NCBI GenBank assembly: GCA_016271365.2
Contig: CM028129.1
Coordinates: 848,726,501-848,790,500, forward strand
Reading direction: 5' to 3'
Length of the DNA: 64,000 nucleotides
Source: Neoceratodus forsteri
Lineage: Eukaryota; Chordata; Ceratodontiformes; Ceratodontidae
The translations under genes were made by a program, and so were the position numbers. Position 1 is the first letter of the stretch. Every line of letters starts with the position of its first letter. The notes beneath the pieces were generated by a model. It made no database searches, had not been told where the DNA came from, and worked only from the letters and a program-made list of their open reading frames with translations. Shown one piece after another: positions 9,930 through 22,049 of this stretch.

Positions 9930-11790
9930 ATACAAGCATACAGTACAATGCTAAAGGAACAGAAGATCTGTACTAGGCTGATCAAAGTACACATATCCAA
10001 CTCTGCCGGACAAAAAACCTTTATCCAAGGCTGCTTAGGGAAACTATCAATGAACATTCATCTCCCATGAAACAACAACTTGAAACTTCATTCAAATCTG
10101 GGGTTGTCCTCAGGACTGGAAAAGTACAATATTGATCACAATACATAAGAAGAGTTTGAAATCATAACTTAAAAATTATAGACCTATTAAGTCTCACATT
10201 ATTGGTAAGCAGAATAATGAGGTCTTCTGTGAAACAGGATGTGGACAATCAGATTAAAAGTTGGGAAATGTAGATAAATACCAACATGGGTAGGTCATGC
10301 CTGACTAGTTATTGACTTTTTATTAACCTGTTAGTGACATGCTTGATGAAGGGATATCAGTGGACATATTCTGTTTGGATTTTAGTAAGGCATTCAGCAT
10401 GGTGCCCCACAGCAATTTAATTATTAAACTCACATCTATTAAGCTAGGTCTATGCACAGTAAAATAGGATTAATACCTGCCTAACTAGCAGCACACAAAG
10501 GGTACATGGGATAGTATCACATGAAGTAAAAGTGATGAATGAAGTTCATTAGAGCTCAGTTTTTGGATCTAGTTAATTTTCAATTTGTATCTCATTAGCT
10601 ACTTTGTTATAATATTTGTTAATGATATCAAACTACAGTAGGTGGGCCCTCAAGTCCAAAAGATGAGGTAGTATCATTACAAATGAGCCTGAATAAAGTA
10701 GCAAAATGGGCAAACAATAATGTAATGTGGTTTAACACCAATAAGTGGGAAACACCATGATATCTTGTCTGCGAGAATGCCGAACTAACCCACAGCGATG
10801 GCACAATACCCGATGCAGGTATTGTGCTACGTGCTGTTTTCTGTGGGGCTGTGCCTCCACCCTCTGGACTCTAGGATTCCAACTCCAGGTCAGGTTGATC
10901 CAGGGAGGGGGAACACTGGGAAAGCGAAACACAGAAAAAGGACCATTACCTCGAATGTCACCATAATGTTTTTTTTCTGTGTTTCACTGTTGAGGTATCA
11001 ACCACAAGGGGTGATACGCAATAAGTGTGTTGTTATGCACCTTGGTAAAAATAACAACAAAGCAACCTACTGCTTAAATGGAGCTGCTCTGAGAAGTAGT
11101 TCAGAGGTGAAAGATCTTGGAGTTACGATTAACTGTGGTTTCAAATCTATCACACACTGATGAAGCATCAAATAAAGCTAGACATGCACTAGACTGCATC
11201 AGAAGAACATTTGTCAGCAGAACTGAAAGAGATGACATGCCACTATACAGGGCCTTCTTGAAACCACTCCTTGATTATTCCTCACAGTTTTGGTGCCCAC
11301 ACCTTAGAAAGGACATTGTAATAGTGGAGAGGGTGTAAAGGATGGCAACAAAAATTATAAGGAATATCGCTGACCAATTATATAAAATAAATCACTCTGG
11401 CTGCATAACATGGAGAGAAGAGGAATTAGAAGGGGCTTGATCTTACTTTATAGACTAGTAAGAAACCCAATCATATGGAATAGTCTGAACTTCCTCTCAA
11501 ACCTAACACAAATAAAACCCATGGACACGTTTATCAAATCCAACCCAAATTTTTCAAAACCACATTTAGAGGGGTTTTCTGTATACACTGTGCGGTAAGG
11601 GTGTGGAACTGGCTCCCAGCTGCTTTGGTGGAATCATCGTCCTTGGAAACTTTCAAAAATAATATTGACAAGCTCATGGGCAAACAACACATGCATGATT
11701 ATAACCAATATGATAGCAGGGGATGGTCTATGTGTGCTGCTGATACCCACTTATGACCCTAATGTTGCAGTATGAGCCATAGTAGTACAA
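9930..11790 (+). mobile_element. CR1-like LINE, RT to 3' end, split by an insertion
   Basis: Broken CR1-type reverse transcriptase motifs run in order on the plus strand: an SGVVLRTGK-like region near 10100, a NYRPIKSHII-type block (10170-10200), LDFSKAFSMVPHS (about 10377-10410), and then the thumb region with NVMWFNTNK just before 10747. Coding resumes after a 272-bp insertion with VVMHLGKNNNKATY (11030-11075), SSEVKDLGVTIN, a DMPLYRAFLKPLLDYSSQFW block (11240-11290) and VVRVWNWLPAALVESSS near 11590-11630. Several stops and frameshifts are present. Confidence 0.75.
10748..11019. mobile_element. 272-bp insertion with 8-bp TSD and three stem-loops
   Basis: A perfect AATAAGTG direct repeat flanks it (10740-10747 and 11020-11027). 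Taking out the insert and one repeat makes the surrounding LINE reading frame continuous, so the edges are firm. The insert has three inverted repeats: GCACAATACC/GGTATTGTGC (10801-10827), GAAACACAGAAAAA/TTTTTCTGTGTTTC (10926-10985) and GTATCA/TGATAC near its right end (about 10995-11018). There is no A-tail and no clear terminal inverted repeat. It could be a small DNA element (8 bp suits hAT) or a retroposed structured RNA. I cannot name the family. Confidence 0.75.
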
Positions 11791-11799
11791 ACATCCTGT

Positions 11800-12330
11800 T
11801 TCATAATGTTAGTACCTTTTTCAGTATCTGCCCTCTCACGGAGCTTGATATCTTCTGAGAACAGATTTATATTGCCCTGGATGTGCTCTCCTATGTCACA
11901 CATACACATGCTAAACGGGAGTGGTGCCAACTAGTCACGTCCCTTTTTTCAGAGAATTAGCAGTTTAAGACCACCCTTGGGGTTCTATCCATTAGCCATT
12001 TTTGATCAAACCAGGTATTTCTTTCCATAGCCCCAGCTGCTCACCTTTTTTTAACCAGTTTCCTATGTGATACGTAGTCAAAGGCTTTTCTAAAATTGAG
12101 GTATAATACATACAATACAGTGCCTGACCTGTTTATCATTTGTGTCAGTACATTAAGAAAATCTACTAAGTTAGTATGACAAGACCTGCCCCTGATGGAC
12201 CCATAGTGGTTCCCATCCAAAAAGACTTTTTCCTCTAAAAATGTGACTATCCCTTCCTAAACAATTGTTCTGAGGGTCATCAGGCTCTTGAGTAGGTTTA
12301 GGATTGACTGAAGCTCAGCAGCATGTGTGC
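11800..12330 (-). mobile_element. CR1/L2-like LINE fragment, RT core
   Basis: On the minus strand, SIRGRSCHTNLVDFL (about 12200-12150) precedes VLYLNFRKAFD (about 12110-12075). These are the GFxxGRSxxTNL and YLDFSKAFD motifs of CR1/L2-type reverse transcriptases. A degenerate continuation runs to about 11810. It abuts the plus-strand LINE at 9930-11790 tail to tail. Confidence 0.65.
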
Positions 12331-13170
12331 TTGTGCAACTGTGCATGTTAGCTTATGCTATCTCTGTCCCTGCTACATGGACTGCCTCCATGTCAGGGTG
12401 TCACAGTGATGAGGAACCCTGAAGAATTACATCCCCTTGAGGTGTCATGGGAACCTTAGGAAAGAAGACCCAATCCCAAGAAGAAAGAGCCACATGAGGA
12501 GGAGGAGAGGTAGATGGCAACAAAAATTCTGGGCCTCTGAGAGATGCTTGAACATGTGTAGTTTTAACCATGTTGGAGTGGGCATGGCATGTGTTATTCA
12601 CTGTCCCAGGACCAAAGACATGTTAGGGAGGAAGGCCCAAAAACACACTGGAAGACAGATTCTTCCTAAGGTGAGAAAGATGTAGCTAAAGCGAGACCCA
12701 GACCTGGAAGACCACCAACCAACTCCAACTTCTGTGGAAACTACTTAACATTTTATGCCCTTCAAAATGGAGCAGATGAAGAACCCCCTATGAAGGAGGA
12801 AACCTATGGTGATCCAAGACCTTGGTCATCTTCCCTCCAGGCTAAGGACAGAATTAGTGACAGCTCAGCTACTACAATCAGAAAACCCAGTTATGGGGAG
12901 TATTTTCGAGAAAGGGCTCTCACTCTATCCCTCTCAAACCAAAAGGAGACCAAAAGAGGAAACCAAGCCCTTGAGGGGCAAGACATGGACTTAAATCTAT
13001 GAGGGACATTGATCTGAGGAATGATCTTCACTCATGAGGGGTAGAGGAAGGGAACCGGAGGACCAGGTGAACCTTAGGTGGCCATTGGGAGAATAGCTTT
13101 TGAAGGTGCTACCAACTTGGTCTGCACAACTAAAGAAACCCCTGCTATCTGATAGGCCCCACCATTTGGC
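12331..13170. other. Unassigned; ends of a dispersed repeat
   Basis: The block 12535-12600 (GATGCTTGAACATGTG, TTTAACCATGTTGGAGTGGGCATGG) closely matches 43540-43600, so part of this stretch is a dispersed repeat. Purine-rich open frames up to about 80 codons (12437-13002) show no family motif. Confidence 0.4.
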
Positions 13171-13174
13171 AACT

Positions 13175-14600
13175 GAAGTCTTTATTTATTTTTAAGTTTT
13201 TACTGAAAAATATATTTTTAGCATGCAACAACACAAAATTCATTGAGATACAATTATTACTAATATATTTAGATACAATGCAGCTCATACCCTATCCTAT
13301 TGTCTATTAATCAAGGAACATTTCTTTGCCAGAGGGTGTCGACATAAGGTTTCATTATCAAAAGTTACCTAACGGTGTATTGTAAAAATGATAATACCAT
13401 GTAGGAATTCTGAGCACAGTCAATTAAGTACCACTGTAGTTTCAAAATGTATTTCCTATTAAAAACTGATACAAGGGTCTTGCCCTAAGCCTTACACTTC
13501 ATTACGGTGGGAACTGGGGATCCTTGTTCATATAGCCAATTTGCCAAGGGCACCACACATCATGAAACATAGCTTTCCACCCCTGCAGTCTGTGTGTGAG
13601 TTTCTCCATCTGATATACTGATAAGACAAGTTATTGCCATACTGTTGAACTGTGGGGGGTAAGGCTTGAAGCCAAAGCCTGGTAATGGCTTTCTTTGTAA
13701 CTAATAGCAAAACAGGTGCAAGAGACTTAGAGGTCACCATGATTCTTCATGGGAGGATTGAAAGCAGGAGCATTGAGGGGCATATTAGTGAGGAATCTAA
13801 AGATAGTTCATGAAAATGTTGCTCTAGATCATGCCAAAATTCCCAAAGGTGTGGGCAGGACCAGAAGATGTGACTGTGGGCTGCCTCTGTAGTGCTGCAC
13901 TGCTTCCAGCATTGGCCATAGGTTTGCTCCATAAATTTTGCCTGATCTTAAGAGCATGAACATATTGAGATCTACATTTCTAGGCAAACTCTTGCCAGAA
14001 TACCAACAAGGTCACCTTTACATCCTGGAGGGAGTACTCTGTCCAAGTTTCCCTCAGGTATTTCATTTGTAATTCTTGGTCCCACTTTGTCAACATATAA
14101 TCAGTGGTAGTGGGCCACAGTTCCTGCATGCCTTGGTAGAGATGGTCTATGAGATGATTCCAAGCTTCCCTCTTTTTAACAAGTTCATGAAAACAGGCAG
14201 TAGCAGCAGGACTGGATCTGGGATCTTAGGAGAGACCGTTCAGGCAGGCAAAAGATGGGGTATGAGTTGGAGATACCTCAAATGTTCTCTCCCAGTTAAC
14301 CCATAGGTATTTTGTAAATGTTAAAAGGGGTATATGCCCCACTCATTCTGGAACTGGAATAAGTGGCTTAAGCCAAGTTGTCGCCCTCTTCAAAAGGCAA
14401 TATCTATCCATAGCAACTAAAAATTTGAATCTTTCTCTAATAACCTACAGTACCATAAAGTATTGATGTGAGCAGGGTTTTCTCAGAAAAAAATTTCCAA
14501 GAGGGAGCATGGCTTGGCAGCCCATGAGATTGCCACATAAATCTTTCATTCTGTAAGCACCTAGCATAATCCATTTGTAATCCGCAATCAGTACAGCATT
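13175..14600 (-). mobile_element. L1/Tx1-like LINE, C-terminal part of ORF2
   Basis: On the minus strand the open frame at 13932-13747 has CWKQCSTTEAAHSHIFWSCP followed by LWEFW. This is the Cys/His C-terminal signature of L1-clade ORF2 (C-x-x-C, then H-x-x-W-x-C-P). Weaker coding remains extend upstream to about 14600. At the far end the minus strand turns A-rich (13175-13200), which fits the 3' tail. It may belong to the same minus-strand L1 traced at 25.1-42.3 kb, separated by later insertions; that is inference. Confidence 0.65.
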
Positions 14601-14742
14601 TACTGACTTCACTGAAGTAGTAACCGATGGGGCATCCTCTGTGCTACATGACGGTGGTTGTTAAATCCCTCTGCTTGGGCTTTCTGCAGCGCACTGAACA
14701 AGTCTTTGTTCCCCTCAGCATCTCTGTCAGGCCTCATACAAA

Positions 14743-16032
14743 ATGGTGGGAGTGGGAACGGACCCGGCTTCTCAAGCTCTGTCAGAAATAAAAGACGTGT
14801 TCATACAACTCATGCAACAAATTGACAAGCTTGAAATCAGTGCCCAAAGAACCAATGCTAATATCATTCAAATCACCCACTGCATGAATACAGCAGAACA
14901 GTGGCGTGGCCGACACTGAAGACTGAACAGCGCACCTCATGTCTTATATGCAGGAGCAAGACCACATTATCCAGATCCTCTGGGACAGGGTAGAGAACCT
15001 AGAAAATAGGAGTCAGTCAGCAAAACAACCTCCACTTCATGGGATTCCATGAGGGCTGTGAAGAGAAAAGAGCTAATCATTTTCTCCAAGCAGCCCTCCC
15101 AGAGATCCTTGGTGACCCATGGCTAGCGACACTGGAAATAGACCATTTGCACTGGTCTCTTGCTCCTCCCCCCAAAAAACCTGGAGAGCACCCAAGGACC
15201 ATCTCAGCCTGATTTTTGAGACTCACAGGCAAAGAAAATAGTCTCACATGGGCCCAAAAAAGAAGACCTTTCCTGGAGGGGGCATGGAATAAAGATTTTC
15301 AAAGACTTTTCAAAAGAATTATCCACAAGAAGGAAGGCATTCACTCCTGCCAGGCAAGCTCTAATGGAAGTCGGGGTCCAGTACAGTATGAGGTATCCAG
15401 TGATCCTGCATATCACAAACAATAGAGTGGCACAGAACTTTGATATCCCTGAAGCTGCCCAGCAGTATATTTTTCGAGCCTAGCCACATGTGAACCTGAG
15501 ATGCCCAGTTACCCAGGTGTGTTGGAAGGAGGACCACAGTCAGCACATGGACATAGCAGCACCAACCGAGGGGCCTTCCCTGCCTCAACAGCCCTTTGGC
15601 CCTCCCATGCATTCTTTCCCCAGCTATCCGGACCCATGGTAATCCTTTCCAAAACAACGAAGGAACAAGAAACACAATGGAGGCCACAGTAAAAAGGAGA
15701 CTAGGGCTCATAGTAGAAGCCACAGTGGCAGCCAGGCCTCAACCGCATCCTCTGAGATGCACTCACCTTTGCTAAGCTCCAACCAATATGCTCCTTTGAT
15801 GCATTCCCCTGCAGAACCAGATGACACCGCTTCTCCTCGTCAATTCCCTAACGTGCCAGAGGCAGATCCAATGAGCAGGCCCAAGTCCTGGGTTGAAGTC
15901 ATCAGCCTAGTGACCACAGTAACCACTCTCCCCTCTGGAGAATCCTCCAGTGCAGACACTGCCAGAAAACACCAGGCTGCAGAGAGCCTCAAGGACCCTC
16001 CCAAGACTATTTCCTCAGATCCACTAAAATGA
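14743..16032 (+). pseudogene. L1-like ORF1 (RNA-binding protein), broken
   Basis: L1 ORF1 proteins are RNA-binding chaperones with a coiled coil, an RRM and a C-terminal domain. From the ATG at 14743 the frame reads an N-terminal stretch and a helix (LSEIKDVFIQLMQQIDKLEI) that stops at about 14919. After a frame change come RVENLENRS and HGIP near 14985-15050, the hallmark coiled-coil/RRM junction. The C-terminal domain shows as LTWAQKRRPFLEGAW (15235-15290) and FQRLFKRIIHKKE. A Pro/Ser-rich tail reads to 16032 in another frame. Several frameshifts rule out function. A broken plus-strand ORF2 begins at 17532, so both were probably parts of one L1 copy. Confidence 0.7.
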
Positions 16033-17531
16033 AGTCGGCTACAGTTTGCTGCATGTTACCCAAACTCTTTCCAACCTGAGTAGTTGCACTGCTTTTATAT
16101 TGTTTGATGATGCAGCAATCTGCATCAGAACTGAACTGGCCCTATCGCAAAATATGCTATCCAGTATGGGCCCAGTCTTAAAGGGGAAATGTATGGTGGT
16201 CCCCACCTAATAGGGACTTCTAGTTATGTTCTGTAAAATGTTAAGAGGCCACTTGGACCAGACTGTTTTAAGAGACACACATGTTGTTTTCTTATTTCTC
16301 TGTTTCTAGTTTTGTTTTATTCATAGGGTATTAACCGCTTGCACGGGTAATGTGTGGGGCTTTCAGGGGACATGAATGTTCATTTACTTGCTTCTATTTG
16401 TCTGACAACTAAGTTAACCATGGCAGGGAGGGGAGTGGGTAAGGGCAGGGATACATGACCATTCTGAGCTGATTGGATGCTGAACTCTCATGCTACCATC
16501 TCCGCTCCACCGTCACTGAGTGGGGAGGGGTGACAACCTAATATTGTGCAAGATAAGGCAGCTTCTAATCTTTTACAAAGCTCCATGTCCCTTCACCTCA
16601 AATCTCTGGCTTACTGGTGCAGCCTGTGCACTCACCCAGAGCATGCTCCAACAAGGCATGATGCCCCCCCTTAGAGCCCTGAGTATCTCTGAATCTTTCC
16701 CGCACATTGCGACTACCTTTGGAGGTTTATGCTCATCACCCCTCCCCTTCTTAGTTGGGGGACATCTAATCTCATTAGCCAGTTTGGGAATTAGTTAAGC
16801 ATGCTAGTTTACCAAACATGGGGCAATGTACGCCCTTGCCTTTGATGCTGAAATCCTGGTAATATTGCTCGTACACAGGGCCCCTCCCCCAAATGGTGCA
16901 GGCTAATGCTGCTTACAGGGGCATAGTCTTCCCCATGGCCCTGTTAACAAGAGGACAAATCACCAGGAGGGGGCTTAACTTCACATCTCCACATCCTCCC
17001 ATTTAGCTGCGAAGAGACCACGTCGATCTCCTACTCTATCAGTCTCTGTTGACCCAATCATACCCTGCTGGGCTGAAGAAGTGAACCAGAACCACACTGC
17101 CCAGTTGGCTGATTCCTACACTTGGAACACTGCCTATAGTGCTGTGCATTTAGGAGCCTGCATGGCGTAGGAGACTTTCATGTTTGTCTATTTAATCATT
17201 GTGTTCAGATTGCAGTTTACACACAGTTTTGTAATGTGTATAATATTGTTATTTGCTTGCTGGAACTCTATAGGTCTTGAGAATAAAGCAGGACCTAGCT
17301 TACTATATGAAGCTGAGCATGTAGGGAAAGGAGGTGAACCAAGGACCAGCCATATCCCCCTCAACCACCTGTGGTCCCAGACACTATCTACCCTGTCCTT
17401 CTATACCTTACCAAGAAGGTCTCTGAGTGGAGGCTGAAGGGACGTGTGCAATAGTTGCAACATTAGCGTACACTACTTAAATGCAGAGCCTTACCCTCTG
17501 TCTGCACATATATATCCACCTTCTAGGTGAT
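16033..17531 (+). other. Long spacer between L1 ORF1 and ORF2 remains
   Basis: About 1.5 kb without a recognisable domain. L1 inter-ORF gaps are normally short, so unidentified inserted DNA is likely. I found no target duplication or terminal repeats to define it. Confidence 0.35.
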
Positions 17532-18838
17532 ATGGCTGACATACGGGCCATAACTTGGAATGTGAAAGGCCTCATTTTTCCCATAAAGTGGGAAAAGGTC
17601 TTCTCACACCTTAAACGTCTGAAAGTCCATACAGTGTTACTCCAGGAAACCAAACTGAATGGCAAAGAATCTTACAAAATCTAGAAAGACTGGGTGTGGT
17701 CAGAAGCTCATAGCCCTTCCCCCAATAAAAAGGGGGGTTTCTATTCTACTGCATAAGGCCCTACATTGGTAAATCAGTCACACAAAAATGGACGATGCAG
17801 TCCAGTGGTTGTTAGCTGAAGTTTTCACACCACAGAGGCCCCTCATAAAGGCCACAATCTATGGCCCCAATAAGATGACCCTCACTTACTGCACTGTTTC
17901 AGCCAGGAGCTGGCCAACTTCAGTTATGCTTCTACTCCAATTTTGATGGGCAGGGACTTTAATATTATGATGGAGGTATATATGGATAGAAGCGGGATGT
18001 CATATGAGCCACTTGTCAGGGCCTGCCAGGCTTTAGCACACCTAATGCAGGAACACAAGTTCAATGATATCTGCCATCTGCACTACCCTTCCACCAGGGA
18101 CTATACATATTTCTCAGCCATACATGCCACGTCAAGCAGAACTGCCATGTGGTTTACCTCCCCCCATATTACACATCAGTCAATGGGCTCCCACATACAC
18201 TGTACATGCCATTATTATCTCGAATCACACCACACTAGAACTCACTTTTGGGTGGTCCCCTCCCCCGCACAACCCCACTTTAACTCCAGGGGCTTGGATC
18301 CTCTCCTGTTAAGGGACCTGGAGTTCCAGCAATGGGCTAAATGCAAAATGCAGCATTACAGGGACACCAATGACAAGGGGAGGTAAGAAAAGAAGGGCTA
18401 TGGGAGGCCTACATGTCCACTATGCAGGGTCTCAACATCAGCTACACCACCCCCCACAGGGAACAAATAGCTCTAGAGGCTGACCTTAAGAACCTAGAAA
18501 ACCAATCAAAGCAACTAAATCCAGCTCTGCAAGATCTAGTTGCCTGCTTCTTCAGCACCAGAATCAAATTAAATGTACTGCTAACCAGAGAATGGAGTTA
18601 GTATTATTTTACAGTTGACAGGCCAATTGGGAGAGTGAGGAAAGGTCTGGAAAGCTGCTAGCTTTCCACATTAAGAAATGACAGGCAGATCAACATATAG
18701 CAGGTCTGCAAGACTTTATAAGGACCTGCACATGGCAACCAAAGGCATAAATCACAGCAACCAAAGACATAAATCAGATTATGCAAGCCTTCTACAAGGC
18801 TTTCTATACCTCCGTGGTCCAACTGCCGGGTATTCAAA
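17532..18838 (+). pseudogene. L1-like ORF2, endonuclease domain, broken
   Basis: The ATG at 17532 starts ADIRAITWNVKGL, and LKVHTVLLQETKL follows: the N-terminal motifs of the L1 apurinic-type endonuclease that nicks target DNA. A stop follows and the frame changes. MGRDFNIMME (17947-17976) is the (G)GDFN metal-site region, here with Arg for Gly. TRDYTYFS and a degenerate C-terminal part end near 18350. The linker LEADLKNLENQ (about 18475-18510) and INQIMQAFYKAFYTSVVQLP (about 18769-18828) belong between endonuclease and polymerase. The frame is cut near 18838 by a CR1-like LINE and resumes at about 24520. Confidence 0.75.
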
Positions 18839-18954
18839 GGCCAAGAGGAGAGAGGGGGTAACAAAAAAGAAAAATGTGGGGGGTCTGGGGTACAGAATGA
18901 TAGGTGGGCTGGTGATGATAGATGGGGTGGCAAGAGGGAAATGGGAGGATGGTC

Positions 18955-20306
18955 AGTTGTAATGGTTGTGGTGCTGCCATGTTCCTTGGGACATTGTGGA
19001 ATGTAGGCAACTGTCAGGTCTGCAGGCAACTTGGGCAACTTAAGGAGGAAATTGAGTGGCTATGATGGGCATTGGGAATGAGGGGGAGGACAGTGGGGCT
19101 GGGAAGCAGGGAATAGGTAGTAGAATGAGACAGGGGGTTAAGGCTGCGAGGGGTACAAGGCAGGAAGATAGGAGGTCATCCCAGGGACAGGAAGTACCTG
19201 TGAAACAGATTCCAAGAGGAATGGAAGGAGGGAACTGGATGGTAGTGGGGTGGTGAGGCAATCAGGGGATGATAGTGGGGGGGAGGCAATCAGCGGAAGG
19301 AGATAGGCATAGGAAGAAAGAGGCGCGAACATGCCAAAGGTGCTGAGGACAGCACAGGCATAGGGATAAAGTCCTCAAACAGGTTGTCTATCCTGCAGTG
19401 TCTGAATGAGCAAGGGGCTAGCGCTATGCTAGAAAAGCAGGGAGAAGCGCATACAGATCAAAGTAGTGAAAGCCATGGGAGAAAGACTAAGACTCAGGGC
19501 AAGAGGAGTAACTGGGGTAGGGAGACTGGGAAGTCATGTGGGAGGATAACACATGGGGAAGCTAAGGGTGGGAGGGGTACCTGGGGTAGGGAGGCTGGGA
19601 AGCCAGAAGGAGAGGATAGCACAGAAAGCACGAGTAAGAGGGACCAGGTAGAAAGAGGATGAAGCAAAACAGTGGCATCTCCAGGGGAGGAGAGGTAAGC
19701 CTGGAGGGGGGCAAACCAGGGCAAGACCAAGGGCAGGAAGGAAGCTGGGGAACAGGAGGAAGACAAACACAGGAATGAAGGATGGCACAGAATACAATCT
19801 ATGGGTAAGAGGCTGAAAGGGGAGGAGTGAGTTGTAATAATAGGGGACTCCATTCTGAAGGGAATAAGATTGGGTAATGCGAACTCTGGCAGTGGCAACA
19901 AGAGGGTAGAATGCATGCCAGACATGACAGCAGGGAGGGTGGGAACAATAGTACCAAACTATGTGGGACAGGGAGGAAACACATTGTAGTTCATTTGGGC
20001 ACCAACAATCTGGTGGGCTGTGAGGTGATGGTAGCACAGGAAAGGTTCTTAGAGCTGGGTAGGATCTGTAATGGGCTGGGCAAATCAGTGACCTTCTCAG
20101 AAGTGTTGTCAGTCCCAAAAGCAAGCACAGCTAGAAAGGTGAGATTGAGGAGTTCAACATGTGGCTGAGGGGGTGATGTAAAGAAAACTGGTTCAGCCTG
20201 GTGGCAGAGTGGGGTAGAACATGGGACAACAAAGAACTTTATGCAACAGACAGGCTGCACCTAAACCAGGAGGGCTCTACGCTCCTGAAAAGTAAACTGG
20301 AAAGCT
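18955..20306 (+). pseudogene. CR1 ORF1 with Cys motif and SGNH esterase domain, broken
   Basis: CR1-clade ORF1 proteins can carry a zinc motif and an SGNH esterase. Here CNGCGAAMFL followed by CQVCRQLGQLKEEIE (18960-19055) gives two Cys-x2-Cys pairs ahead of a helix. A purine-rich, low-complexity stretch follows. The esterase signatures are all readable but lie in three frames: VVIIGDSILK with the nucleophile Ser (19831-19860), VVHLGTNNL (about 19986-20012) and DRLHLNQEG with the catalytic His (20249-20275). LELGRICNGLGKSVTFSEVL sits between the last two. The frameshifts make it a pseudogene. The 3' end is interrupted at 20306 by a TA-flanked element. Confidence 0.7.
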
Positions 20307-20928
20307 ACAGTGGCGTCTCCCAGGATGAAACCCACTTTTAAAGCACTCTGCGGTATGCTGCAGCAGACCTACTGAATAAAGCAATGTAATTTCAATGACA
20401 ATTAGTCCCCTTTGTCATGCAAGAAACGTTGGCATTCACTTCATCCTGGAGGTATGCCACACTATCAGCGACATTTCAACAGCGTGGTCCCCTACAGTGA
20501 CAACAGTGCCATGTTGCTGTAGGGAACCCGCTGGAACCCGGCACTGTCTGTCGGGGGTCCTGCATCCCCCCTGAATCAGCTCTGACTTGGAGTTGAGAAT
20601 CCTAAGTGGGGTGTGGGTGTGGGGGCAGAGCCCCCTGCATGGGGGGTTCTGGGGGCAAAGCCCCCAAAGAAAACACTTGTTTTCCTATGAAACCAGCAGT
20701 CCACTGTAAAATGCGGTCGACCTGCTGGTTTCACTGTCTGGTCATTTGACAAAATTGTTGCCAATGACCAGTCGTGGATTCATCCTGGCAGTGTCACATT
20801 TTCCTGAATGACAATAGGGACTAACTGCCATTGAAATTACATTGCTTTATCCAGTAGGTCTGCTGCAGCATTCTGCAAAGTGGTGCAAAATGCTGCAGAA
20901 TTGGGTTTCATCCTGGGGAATGCCATTG
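20307..20928. mobile_element. 622-bp non-autonomous DNA element, TA flanks, long TIRs
   Basis: The ends form long inverted repeats: CAGTGGCGTCTCCCAGGATG at the left, and CAATGGCATTCCCCAGGATG read inward from the right. The match continues for about 100 bp (for example GCTGCAGCAGACCTACTG near both ends). Each end is flanked by TA (20305-20306 and 20929-20930), as in Tc1/mariner-type elements. The centre has two G/C hairpins, GGGGGCAGAGCCCCC and GGGGGCAAAGCCCCC (20621-20665). There is no transposase. With only two bases of duplication the superfamily call is tentative. Confidence 0.7.
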
Positions 20929-21089
20929 TACTTAAGGGACAGGATACATTTAAACTGAACAAGGGGGAGCAGCAGGGGACAAAAAACTCAGCACCAGGCA
21001 TGGGGGTCCCAATGGCCTCCCCACTTAGGAAGAATGACAAAAGACAGGTGAGTACAAAGGGAGGGAATAGCAAGGGTGGGGTGGGAGGA

Positions 21090-21780
21090 TGAGGCACGGT
21101 ATAAGCAGAGGCAAACAGGGACATGGGACACACTGGAAGGCAGTGACCCTTAATGCAAGGAGCCTGGTAAATAAGGTAGCAGACCTACAGGCACTACTGG
21201 CAGAAGGTAATGTGGATATAGGTACCATTACAGAAACATGGATAGCTCAGTTCCATGACTTGGACCTAGAAATCCTGGGTTACCAACTACACAGGAAGGA
21301 CAGGGCTAAAGGAAGGGAGGAGGTGTGGCTTTGTGTATAACAGAAGGGATAGAGTGTAGTAGGGAGGAGGGGTAGGAGGGTAAGACAGAAGCCCTTTGGG
21401 CAGTACTACAGAATACTGAAGGCAGAAGAATTCAGGTGGTGTGATGTACAGACCACCTTCACAGGGAACTGAGTTAGATAGGGAGCTGGGAGAACAGATC
21501 AGAAGAGCTGGGGGCAGAGGTAATGTTGTAATTCTGTGAGACTTCAATCTACTTGGAGTAGACTGGAGCACCCCAGCTACCACCTGCATCAGGGAATAGG
21601 TCCTCCTGGGTGTTATCTAGGACTGTTTTCAGACTCAAGAAGTTGATGAGCCAACAAAGGAGGATGTCATATTAGATCAAGTATTGTCAAATGGGGAGCA
21701 AGTCCAGGACATAGAGGTGAGGGAACCTCTCACAGGTAGTGACCACTGAATAGTGTGGTTTTCAATCAGCATGGAGAAGT
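21090..21780 (+). pseudogene. CR1 ORF2 endonuclease domain, broken
   Basis: WKAVTLNARSLVNKVADLQ and DIGTITETWI (21136-21240) are the N-terminal motifs of the CR1 apurinic-type endonuclease. YRPPSQ (about 21450) and a DFNLLGVDW block (21543-21570) follow, then VILDQVLSNGEQVQDIEV and the SDH metal/active-site triplet near 21740-21750. Stops separate these blocks. The enzyme would nick the target to prime reverse transcription; this copy cannot. Confidence 0.75.
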
Positions 21781-22049
21781 AAGTGGCCAGAATTAAAACA
21801 AAGGTGGTGGACTTTAGGAAGGCAGACTTCAACAAGATGGGGAGCGCAATGTTGGAGCACCTGGCAAAGATCCAACCAGAGATGAATGCAGACCACAAAT
21901 GGACAGTCATCAAGATGGGGTTGATTGAGGCCACCAACACATGCACAAAGGCTCAGAAAAAGAGCACCGGAACCAAGAGACCAAGCTGGTTTAATAGCTA
22001 GGTGATGGAAAAGGTAAGAGATAAGAGGACAGCCTTCTGAAGTAAAAGC

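Noticed and set aside
15361..15723. Minus-strand open frame of 120 codons
   Set aside because: Antisense to the L1 ORF1 remains; no motif.
19534..20124. Minus-strand open frame of 196 codons
   Set aside because: It lies antisense to the purine-rich CR1 ORF1, is dominated by Pro, Ser and Leu from the skewed base composition, and shows no domain.
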